A stretch of DNA of 64,000 nucleotides from contig JALMLS010000316.1 of the NCBI GenBank assembly GCA_038496445.1, positions 1-64,000 on the forward strand, read 5' to 3'. Source of the DNA: Trichosphaerium sp. ATCC 40318 (Eukaryota > Discosea > Flabellinia > Trichosidae). A model generated the notes under the pieces. That model saw only the letters and a program-made list of their open reading frames with translations. It was not told the DNA's origin and did no database searches. The position numbers and the translations under genes are program-made. Below, one piece after another: positions 54,933-64,000 of this stretch (position 1 is its first letter; every line of letters starts with the position of its first letter).

Positions 54933-57900
54933 ATGACTTTGACACGGTGTCAAGTATCATTAACAAATCATCTAACGCACAACAAGGTTATTGAACACCA
55001 TGGCGTATCAACAAAGGATAATAGAATCTCAAACGACATAGCTAACTTGTCAGACAGTATTGATTTTTCAACGTTCGAAAAGCTTCTCAATGAACACCTC
55101 CTCATATCTAGGACTCTCAAACGTATGCAGATATTACTACCACTAATAACTTTTACATAATAAACTGCATTTAGAGGAGCTTGCTATCGCTGACTTCCCA
55201 GGATTTGCTTCAAAGGTGAGATACCAAAATTAGTAAAACAAATACTTAAACACTCATTAAAGACAAGACAATTGTTTAAACAAACTATGCAAGATAAACG
55301 TGGAGAACCCGCCGCTTATATACCACAATTGGCAAGAGTTAACCCTGATCTCTTCGGTACAAGCACTGCTTCTTTTATTCTTGCAATGTTTACGGTTTAC
55401 CAGGCGTGTCTGTTTGTTCAGTTGATGGACAACGATTGAACTTGGGTGATTACAACGAAGAATTTTCTGTAAGCAAGATAGACGATATTCAAACTAGATC
55501 AAGTCTTATTGTTATAGGTCCAATCTACTTGCAAGACAATCAACTATTGCATGGCATTACAAGAAAACGGTGAGAACTATGTACACAAGCATGTAGGGTG
55601 AGTACTTGTAGTTACGTTCTTTGATTCCATACCTTACTTTCTATTGATTACAGGCGTGAAGCATCTGGGAGAAACTTTAACGAGCGAGTGTTGAATGCCG
55701 ATGGTCTACCACATAATCCACTTATAAACAGTGGCGCTATCATGACTTGCTCCCTTCTTAAACAGAAAGATGAAGCACTCACTGATGTTCGTTCATTGTA
55801 TTGCACTGACACTTATTTTGGATAATTAGAGGTGGGATAAAGTGGAGGACACGTGGAGTAAATTAATAGGCGGTGGACGTGTAGGATTTGCTAATTCTGT
55901 GTATCTTTCAGAGAAAGAGACAGCTGACAGGAACTGGTGTCTAGCATACATGATGGTAAGGTGGTTTTTTTTTGTTTTAGGATTTTTATGAACGAAGTAT
56001 TTTTAGAAAGAACGAAAAGCCTTCCCAGATGCTGCAGCAAAAACACCTCAAATGCTTCAACAATTATTGGAATTTTATTTCATGTGTTGTTCTATTGAAC
56101 TAGATTGTGAGCGCATGTCTCTTGTGCGTCATCTATTATCTTAGATTTTCTCTTAGAGTTATCTAGGTAGCCGCTACTCTTGCTAACGGTGGTGTATGCC
56201 CAGTATCAGAGAGAGTACGTTTATTATTAATACTTATACTTTACTTGATTTCTTATACTGGTAGCGTGTCTTTGAACCAGAAGTTGTTAAGTCTTGCCTG
56301 GCTGTGATGGCAACATGTGGTATGTACGATTACTCAGGAGAGTTTTGCTTTGAAATTGGATTACCCGCAAAGTCTGGAGTTTCTGGTGCTCTTCTTGTTA
56401 TAGTACCAGGTGTATTGGTACGACAGTCCTTTAATCAGGTTACTGGTAACATTATTTGTTCCAGGGTTTTTGCGTGTTCTCTCCACGCTTGGATCGCCTT
56501 GGCAACTCAGTTCGTGGTATAAACTTTTGTCGTGAGTTTGTAAAGTATTATTCACTTCATCGCATGGACATAGTGTCACGTGTGTACGTAATACAACTAT
56601 TAATAGTACTTCGTTTATCTGACATAAACGTGACATTAGTTTGGGGCAAGGACACTTGGAGCGTACAAACGATTACAATACTCTAGACAGAGAAGAGAAC
56701 AAGGTATGTAAACCGTATTCGTGATAAAACTCAAATACACAAAAGACTGGGGAGAGTGCTGATAAATACTTGCATATACTATGGTTTGCTTCAGCTTGTG
56801 GTGATCTTTCAAGAGTAAGGCAAATAGCAGCTAGAGGCACTTCATTGAATATGGTACTGGTACTTCAATATTGGCACTTGTATTTACGTCATTAGGGCGA
56901 TTATGATGGCCGCACGGCACTTCATTTGGCCGCCTCTGAAGGACATGAAGATGTTGTAGCGTTCTTGATTGCAATGGGAGTTGATAAGACTATTACTGAT
57001 CGCATTGGTAAGCACTACTCTTAATTCTATGTGGGGAGTACTTAGTTTGAATAGGAAACACGCCTCTTGATGATGCCAGTAGAGGAGGTCACAAGAAAGT
57101 TGAAGCACTACTACAAGATGAATCTAGAGATGAATATGACTTATCTACGATGGATATTCCTCTACGTAGTTTCTTTGCTGCAGAAGGCAAAGAGTTGGAT
57201 TCTAGCCAGCTCAATAAGTTCATGGAGGGTGTTGGTATAAAAGACAATGATCCTCGGCTTCAGGTATTGTATGAGCAACTTAAAGAGAGCAATGACATTA
57301 AAGAACATGCAAACTACATGTCTGTACGTCTTTGAAACACTTTTCTCTTTAGTTCCAAATGAGTAATGAATGTCTTTTAGCAAAACTTGCTTGCCAAGAG
57401 TGCCATTACTGGTAGAATGATTGTACCAAACTGGAAAATGTACGTGATAACAATTTTAACCATGTTAATCCATTTGGATAGGTTTGTTGAAGAAATCACA
57501 AAGTGCTATGAAAAGTCAAAACAAACAATTGGAGGAGAAAACTCAACGTTTGTAAATTCATTTGCAAATGCAGACACAGATGAGGTAAAATAGTCTTAAC
57601 AGCACAATCAGTTTGGGTGTTAATCTTACTTGCTAGTTTGGTGTTGCTGTGTGCACTATTGATGGACAGAGATGTACCATTGGCGATTCACGTCCTATAC
57701 CTTTAGCTGAGTGTGCTCAGCCTTTCATTTATTGTATTGCACAAGTACGTGATTATAAGCTGTAGGTTTATCTAATTATCTGCATTAGGCTTTACATGGT
57801 GAAGACGGTGTACACGCTTATGTAGGACGTGAAGCTAGTGGAAGACTAAATCATGAGATGGAGTTGAACTGGGAAAACAAACCACACAACCCTTACGTGA

Positions 57901-59314
57901 CATCAGGTACGGAGATAGACGAGTCAGTGACTTAGTACCTCTTAACAGCCTGCTATGTTAACCGTTTTGGCTTATCTGACATTAGGAGCTATAACTGTTA
58001 CTAGTTTAATAAGACCAGACTTACAAGATAGTGATGTATGATTGATTCTTTGTTTTATTTGAGAAGAGTTGTGACTTAACTGTTCTTAGAGATTTGCGTA
58101 CATCAATGACATGTTTAAGAAAATGACAGCAGGGAAAGCCCCAACGTTTGCTAACACAACATACCTTGAAGTTCGTGATGCAGCATTACATGAACACGCT
58201 GTTGGTTACATGTTGGTACGTTACTTGTCGAAGAAAAGCAGAGTACTAAAGTCTTGTATTAAGAAAGAAGAGAAAGTGTTGATGCCTGATTCAGATCTAC
58301 GTAAAGATCTAGATTTATATTTCCAGACACTATGCATGGAGTGGGATGGCGATAATTTATCTATTGCAGCTGCCACACTAGCAAACGGAGGTGTATGCCC
58401 AATTACAGGTAAACACTTTTTTTTCTTCTTTTTTTCCCAAGTTATTGCATCTTTGCTTAAGGCTCAATGCATAATTTTAATAATTGTAGGTGAGCGTGTG
58501 TTTTCTGCAACGCATGTTCGGAACTGCTTGTCGATGATGGCAACTTGTGGTATGAAGGGTCAATCGGGAGAATTTGTCTTTTCTGCTGGATTCCCTGCAA
58601 AATGTAGCAAAACGGGAATAGTTTGTATTGTTATACCTGGCGTACTTGGCATGGCTATACAAGCACCTCCACTTGTGGATAATGTTAGTGCTAGAGGATT
58701 AGAGTTTTGTAAGAATTTTGCAAAACAGTTTAACTTCCACGCTTATGCTGAAGCATCTTCAGGTATGACACAGTTGTTGTGGGTTTTTTTTTCCGCAATG
58801 TGTGATGCTTGTGTCTTGTCATTAATTTTTTTATATATAGCTGTCGATAAAATAGATCCTAGACAGTATAAAGGTACTGCGCACTCTAATATATCTGAAT
58901 TATTGTATGCAGCAAGTACAGGTATGATGGACTTTATTTTTTTCTTCCTTTTTTTGTTGTTGTTTGTTTTGAGTTGACATCATATGGTTTTCTTTGTTAA
59001 TGTTGTTTGGTTTTAGGTGATATTTCAACTGTGAAACATGCACTTATTTATCAAAAGTTGGATGTTAATGTATCTGATTACGATAATAGAACAGCGTTAC
59101 ATTTAGGTACGTCACCATGCAACCCATGTTACTTTGTTTTTCGAGTTCTTTGAAACTAAAACACATTGCAGCTGCAGCTGAAGGCAAGGTCGATATGGTT
59201 AAGTTCTTGCTTGATGTAGGCGCATCATGTGATAAAAAAGATAGATGGGGTAATACACCAAAGGATGACGCTTTACGGCACAAACATTCTGCTGTAGTAT
59301 CCGTACTTAACTAA
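54933..59314 (+). CDS. Double glutaminase (glutaminase-ankyrin twice in one protein); second module catalytically dead
   Basis: Glutaminase converts glutamine to glutamate and ammonia. Module 1 (54933-57120) has [16 protein letters not shown] (Tyr), [34 protein letters not shown] (Ser-x-x-Lys), [14 protein letters not shown] (Asn), [29 protein letters not shown] and [18 protein letters not shown], then ankyrin repeats ([20 protein letters not shown]). All active-site positions known from human GLS are kept. The frame then continues without a stop through a second EF-hand-like N-terminal region ([20 protein letters not shown]) into module 2. There the same positions read [47 protein letters not shown] and [11 protein letters not shown]. 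Its ankyrins end at VVSVLN, stop 59314. It behaves like an enzyme fused to its own pseudoenzyme. Confidence 0.87.
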
Positions 59315-59799
59315 TGTATTTAAAAAAATAATCCAATTGAAAAAAAGCTCAGTGTACAGCACACCAACGTTTGTTAATACTAATGAAGTGAAACTTGTCG
59401 CTGTTGATAGTTCTACTAGGAATATCAAGCAAGAAGTAGCATTCATATACTTCTGTACATGATCGTAGCTTAACAACTAACATATAATGCTGGATTGGTT
59501 GCATGTTGACAAAGTCAAATACTAACCCTTAACACTTCACTTTTGCATTGAGAGAGCGTTGCTACAAAAGAGAGTTGCTTTACTATCAATAGAGTTTGAT
59601 ATGTGTTGACGATTCAATGAACAGTTACTAAAGTTGGCTAATAGTTGAGATTTCAGGCGATACCTATGCACCATGTACAGTAAGCTATGTAGGGCAAGAT
59701 ACAAGAAGTGTTCTAGACACCGTCCCAGTGAGTGTTATATTGAACTTAATTGAATTACATGATGAGGGATGTAGTGCACTGCTATCTTTATTAAAGAGT
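59315..59799. other. Intergenic between convergent genes
   Basis: About 485 bases between the glutaminase stop and the MORN-repeat gene stop. No exon-like sequence is seen. Confidence 0.5.
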
Positions 59800-60765
59800 T
59801 TACACACTTATAGTTTGTTTTTTACCATCAACCCATATTGATTGATACTTTAGTTTTCCGTCTTCATACCAGCCTTTACTATGTCCATGTTTTTTACCAT
59901 CAACCCACATGGACTGGTCCTTAAGTTGTCCATTTTCATACCATCCTTTATATTCACCATGTCGCTTACCATCAACCCACATGGACTGGTTCTTAAGTTG
60001 TCCATTTTCAAACCATAATTTACATTCACCGTGTCGTTTACCATCAACCCACATGGAATGGTCCTCAAGCTGTCCATTTTGGTACCACATTTTACCTTCG
60101 CCATGCAATTTATCATTGACCCACATGGATTGTGCGTTAAGTTGTCCATTTTCATACCAATCTCTACGTTCACCATTTTGTTTATCATTGACCCACATGA
60201 ATAGATACTTTAATTGGCCATTCTTAAACCATCCCTTACTTTCGCCATTCTTTTTAGCATCAGCCCAAAAGTACTGGAGCTCTCTTGTCCCATCTGAATA
60301 CCAAGTGCTATGCTCACCATGTTGTTTACCATCAACCCACATGCAATAGTCCTCAAGCTGTCCATTTTGATACCATAGTTTATTTTCGCCATGCAATTTA
60401 TCATTGACCCACATGGATTGCTCACAAACTTGTCCGCTTTCATACCATGACAACCATTCACCTTCTTTTTTACCATTGACTTGTATGTACTGCTCCTTGA
60501 GTGATCCATTTGGATACCATTCTTTAATCAACCCATTTACTGTGTATTGATGAGACTTCACCTTTCCACTTTTATACCATCTTATCCATATCCCTTTTCT
60601 TTGTAGTACCTCATTAAAATGTGTATTTGTTGCAGCTCTCTTTGATAGAGTGTGGAATTTCGTGAATGTTTCAATGTTGAAAGTACAAATATAGGTTTGA
60701 AGTTCACATGGAATATCCAATAAAGTCAAAGCATCCAATTCATTGCACAATTTTCTTTTACACAA
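59800..60765 (-). CDS. Second MORN/YwqK-type repeat protein
   Basis: A continuous frame of about 320 codons. The N-terminus (LTLLDIPCELQTYICTFNIE, SKRAATNTHFNEVLQRKGIW) is homologous to that of the protein at 39462-40457. Ten or more highly regular 23-residue repeats follow (HGENKLWYQNGQLEDYCMWV, HGECKLWFENGQLKNQSMWV, DGKKHGHSKGWYEDGKLKYQ). Repeats at the C-terminal side are nearly identical in DNA, implying recent internal duplication. There is no ATG at the start of the frame. A good acceptor (tttttttcttcgtag, with a TTTAAC branch) lies just upstream at about 60779, so a short first exon probably lies beyond 60800 but was not found. The stop is at 59800-59802. Confidence 0.85.
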   Translation of the reverse strand: MCKRKLCNELDALTLLDIPCELQTYICTFNIETFTKFHTLSKRAATNTHFNEVLQRKGIWIRWYKSGKVKSHQYTVNGLIKEWYPNGSLKEQYIQVNGKKEGEWLSWYESGQVCEQSMWVNDKLHGENKLWYQNGQLEDYCMWVDGKQHGEHSTWYSDGTRELQYFWADAKKNGESKGWFKNGQLKYLFMWVNDKQNGERRDWYENGQLNAQSMWVNDKLHGEGKMWYQNGQLEDHSMWVDGKRHGECKLWFENGQLKNQSMWVDGKRHGEYKGWYENGQLKDQSMWVDGKKHGHSKGWYEDGKLKYQSIWVDGKKQTISV

Positions 60766-60779
60766 GGGACGAGAATACT

Positions 60780-61750
60780 ACGAAGAAAAAAAACGTTAAA
60801 TAATAGTACAAAAATATTATCTTGTGTCAGTCAAGCTAGGCGGCCGGTTTGTTAGCCTTCACTGTTGTAAGAACTACAAATAAGTAGTTTTGTACTGAGT
60901 AAACAACTGGCGATTGACTGGTTCGCACTAGTTTTCAAGAAATTTGGCACCTGACGCGCGATATGTCCTATTTCTAAGAAATCACGCGTTTTTGTGCCGT
61001 TTTGTTCTTACAGCATAATCAAATTAAAAAAAAAACTAGCATAGCCTCAAAAAACAAAGCTAAAGCGCAGTATGTACATCGTACGTACCATAGTGAATTA
61101 AAATATTACAAATCCTATTACAACGCGATCCCTAAGTTTGCCGCTACCTTGGAGACTTGTTGCGCCTTCGGAGAAATGTTTTACTGGTAGCTTACTAGGA
61201 ACGACTTTTTTTTACAACACGTCTTTAGAAAACTGTCAGCTAGTGTCTTAGTACAAAGTGCAAACGTACGTAAGTATCGTGAGTACTATGAAAGGTTACC
61301 ACATGACGGGAAAGCGACCTAATTGTCACTGACTTGCATTACAAATTGACATTTAGAATCACAACAGTTGGTAATCCTTAAAGTCTCCAGGCTATTCATA
61401 GCAAATTCATTGCACTCACTTGTATAAGTAACTGGTAGAAATGTAATATGCATGTAAGACTTGACCGAATTCTAACACATCGTAAAGGAGTTTTATTTTG
61501 GAGTAAAAGTGAGAACAATACACATTATGTAGCAACATAGTTTTATTTTATTAATAGAGTGAAGGTCTGCAATAACATTAAAAAAGAATGTATACCGAGG
61601 TGACAGATGACAGGTCACGTTCGCTTGAATTATGATTTTATTTGACTTTTTTTGGGCTTCATTTTCTTTAGTGTACTCTCTACGAGGTTTTTTTTATTGA
61701 AACAAGGTGCATTTATGTACAAGTTAGCTTTTTTCCATAACTCTATGAAG
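60780..61750. other. Gap of nearly 1 kb, nothing identified
   Basis: This lies upstream of the second MORN-repeat gene and downstream of the secreted beta-helix gene (both minus). It may contain the missing first exon and promoter of the MORN-repeat gene. A plus-strand frame at 61002-61190 has no domain and no splice support. Confidence 0.45.
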
Positions 61751-63890
61751 CTAAATTGCGATGTCGACTAGTTCCAGTTGAGAACTTTTTGGCATTGTAT
61801 ATTTGGAAGCTAACCAATCGTAAATAAAAACTATACGAAGTAAGTAAGTAAGAAAAAAGAACATTGTTCATTTGTTTTGATAGCATACCAAGAAAAATTA
61901 TAAACACAGAAATTAGTACTGGCCCCGCTACAGCCAGTAATAAAATATCCATTATGGGCACTAAACGAAGTTAGTATCGTATCTGAGAAGAATCTTATAC
62001 TTGCCACTGGTTTCAATAACACAGCTTTGAGAACCTCTAAATAATTACTTAGTAAAAAACAGTGCTAATAACTGTAAAAAAAATTGGAGTCATTTTGTGA
62101 GGTCATCACGTGATTTAGGTTGTTTTCAAATAATCTTACGGTTTTGAAACTTGTCCAGGCGGACAGTCCATACAAGTTAAACTTCCTAATTGCCCAGCGT
62201 AGGTTCCTATTTGGCAAAATAAATCAAACAAAAGACAAAAAAAAACTTTGTTATTTCAAAAGCAGGTACCTGCAGGACAAATATGACAAGTGTTGTCATT
62301 GGGTAACGCATGATATCCATAATCACATTTTCTACAGTTAAATACAAGGCCCATATGTTCGAAACCACCAGTAGAAGGACAAACACCTGAAAAGTTAAAA
62401 ACATATAATCTTCAAATAGGTTTTTCCTCTGTTCTTTATACGTACTTGTAACATTCTCTGGTATTGTTTGATTCTTATACATGGACAAAATGTGTTGATA
62501 TGATAAATCATCTCTGGTCCAGTGGACATATATAAGCGAATGAGGTTCTGTTTTGGATAGAGGTTCCTTTGAGTCCATAAGGTGAAGCAAAAAGAAAAAA
62601 AAGTGAAGTCATATCAAAAAAAGTGTAAGAGTCTACCTTTAAAATGAATTTGTTTCGCTCTAAGAATAGACTAGCATCACGTTGGTATATCGTCATAAAT
62701 GCGGACTTAGAAACATAGATTGTGCAACCACGGACAATGAACAAAAAGAATACTTGTTGACCTAAACTTTGTTTTTTCTTAGTTCTTGTTTCATCCCACG
62801 AGAATGGAGCAAGTGTAGCAGTAGTTGATGTCATCGACCCATCGTTAGCTTTATTATCTACTTGCTTATTTGGGTTCTTGTATATCAAAGTATTATTAAT
62901 CACAGACGAAATAGTAGATTCATAAAGCCCTAGTTTAGCAACTAAAGGAAAACGTCATTTAAAAAAAAAAAGAAAAAAAAAGAAGGTACCTTCAACTTGA
63001 AGTGGTGCTTCTACTGTACAGTTTGCTATTTCCAATGATGCTTTAATACCAGATCTTACGTATCCTTGAGATTCGAAGCCAATATGAGAGTCGTAGATTG
63101 AAAGAGAACCATAAGCACCACGAAAGGCAAAATCGAGAGAAGTCAGTGTAACATTTCTCAATGTAATCATCACAGACAGGAACTCTTCAAACCCTTTTTT
63201 ACGAAACACACCTCCTCCAAGGCCAGTAGAAACGCCTAACATTGGATATTTAAATAACAGGCTGTGGCATCGTTAGACAGTACCATCGTATATCACCATA
63301 GGCTCTGTCTTCGAAGAAATGAAGTGCTTCGTTAGTGTTAGTTGGTAAAAATGGAAAAGACGATATAAAAACTGTACTCCACAAAACCCCAGTAATCACG
63401 TGATTGTTACGTACCATATTAATCACAGGTCTTCTTACTTGAGAAGTCTTCCAGTAGACAGCTTTAAAAGTCAAACTGAGGAAGTGATCCCAATAAACTG
63501 ACACAAGGTGTTTAGGTTCGAATACAACATTCCCTTTGACACGTTTAACAACCCGTTATATCCCAATGGATATTCGCACCCCCAACGCATACAACGTAAT
63601 CAACCTCTGTATCATTCTTTGTGGCCTGTTCGATACTGAAATATGGATACTCGCGCGTGCCAAGGTCCTAAAATGAGTTACAAAACAAGTTGAAATGGGT
63701 TTTTATCTTTTTCTTCTAGTTGTAACTTACAGCATCGTGCCCATGCTCATCTATGTATACATCACACCCTTTACAATAAAAATTAGAATAAAACTGTAAA
63801 TCGACAATTATTCGTACCGTAAGCATCCATAGAAGAAACAAGAGGAGCAAAAATGGATAAATAGAAAAGTGTTAAAGGTATCAAAGCCAT
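61751..63890 (-). CDS. Secreted/membrane beta-helix protein with GCC2-GCC3 region
   Basis: ATG at 63890 gives a signal peptide (MALIPLTLFYLSIFAPLVSS). The ectodomain begins GCDVYIDEHGHDA, LGTREYPYFSIEQATKNDTE and VDYVVCVGGANIHWDI, the start typical of pectin-lyase-like parallel beta-helix proteins. Helix rungs follow, such as ITLRNVTLTSLDFAFRGAYG and GIKASLEIANCTVEAPLQVE. Near the C-terminus is a Cys-rich ephrin-receptor-like segment (FNCRKCDYGYHALPNDNTCH, ICPAGTYAGQLGSLTCMDCP). A transmembrane helix (MDILLLAVAGPVLISVFIIF) and a short tail (YDWLASKYTMPKSSQLELVD) end at 61751. Similar large surface proteins are common in free-living amoebae. The ligand is unknown. Confidence 0.75.
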
Positions 63891-64000
63891 TGCAGATGAG
63901 TTTAAATGAAATTTCTGTGATTAAGCGAAAGCATCGCTAATACGACTTTTCGGAACACGTGATCAAAAGCTATATCTAAAGCAAATGCTGTGGGTGCGTT
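63891..64000. other. Upstream region of the beta-helix gene
   Basis: About 110 bases to the window edge, probably the 5' flank of the gene starting at 63890. It contains a CACGTGATC element at 63957-63965. Nothing else can be said. Confidence 0.35.

Noticed and set aside
59909-60349. Plus-strand open frame of 146 codons with repeated CPFSYHPLYSPC-like units
   Set aside because: Antisense shadow of the MORN-repeat array at 59800-60765; its periodicity comes from the repeats.
1-64000. tRNA, rRNA, CRISPR or bacterial operon features
   Set aside because: No cloverleaf-like, rRNA-like or repeat-spacer arrays were seen, and gene structure is spliced and eukaryotic throughout.

Overview
This window is nuclear DNA of a microbial eukaryote. 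It is AT-rich and gene-dense, with genes on both strands. Most genes are cut by many short spliceosomal introns, typically 40-130 bases and sometimes perhaps as short as 23-26. Donors are often GTACGT and branch sites are TACTAAC or CTAAC-like. The gene content (heterotrimeric G-protein alpha and RGS, p300/CBP-type acetyltransferase, DCAF1, PARP, a TKL kinase with PB1, tectonin, a Bet1-type SNARE) fits an amoeboid protist or an early-diverging fungus-like lineage. I cannot name the organism.

Region 1 (1-15190) is dominated by an inverted duplication. Bases 1-4643 and 9938-14581 are near-identical reverse complements around a unique 5.3 kb spacer, and the left arm runs off the window edge. Each arm carries an RGS gene (only its 3' end on the left), a divergent G-alpha gene, a small basic protein gene and the 3' part of a KAT11 acetyltransferase gene. 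The acetyltransferase is complete only on the right (8716-10882). The spacer holds a 5'-truncated CobW/ZNG1-family GTPase with a membrane tail, a complete thioredoxin and an F-box/LRR gene.

Region 2 (15.5-31.7 kb) holds a beta-lactamase-fold serine hydrolase, a Bet1-like Qc-SNARE, an unidentified gene, a tectonin beta-propeller, a small conserved-looking gene, an alpha-helical unidentified gene, a WY-repeat gene, PHAF1 (UPF0183) and a PARP with a long Lys/Ser/Arg tail. Region 3 (31.8-41.5 kb) holds a PB1-TKL kinase, a putatively myristoylated low-complexity protein, a coiled-coil protein, an intronless MORN/YwqK-repeat protein and several small unclear genes.

Region 4 (41.5-64 kb) holds DCAF1 (the CRL4 ubiquitin-ligase receptor) spread over many exons, a type I membrane protein, an intronless F-box/LRR protein, a SAP/coiled-coil/PD-(D/E)XK-like/kinase fusion that resembles Crinkler-type effectors, a double glutaminase whose second catalytic module has lost its active-site residues, a second MORN/YwqK protein and a secreted beta-helix/GCC2-GCC3 membrane protein.

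Functional themes are G-protein signalling (G-alpha beside its likely regulator), ubiquitin-ligase adaptors (DCAF1 and two F-box proteins), chromatin and ADP-ribose signalling, and several unusual domain fusions. Gene models were spliced by eye, so exon ends are reliable only where stated.
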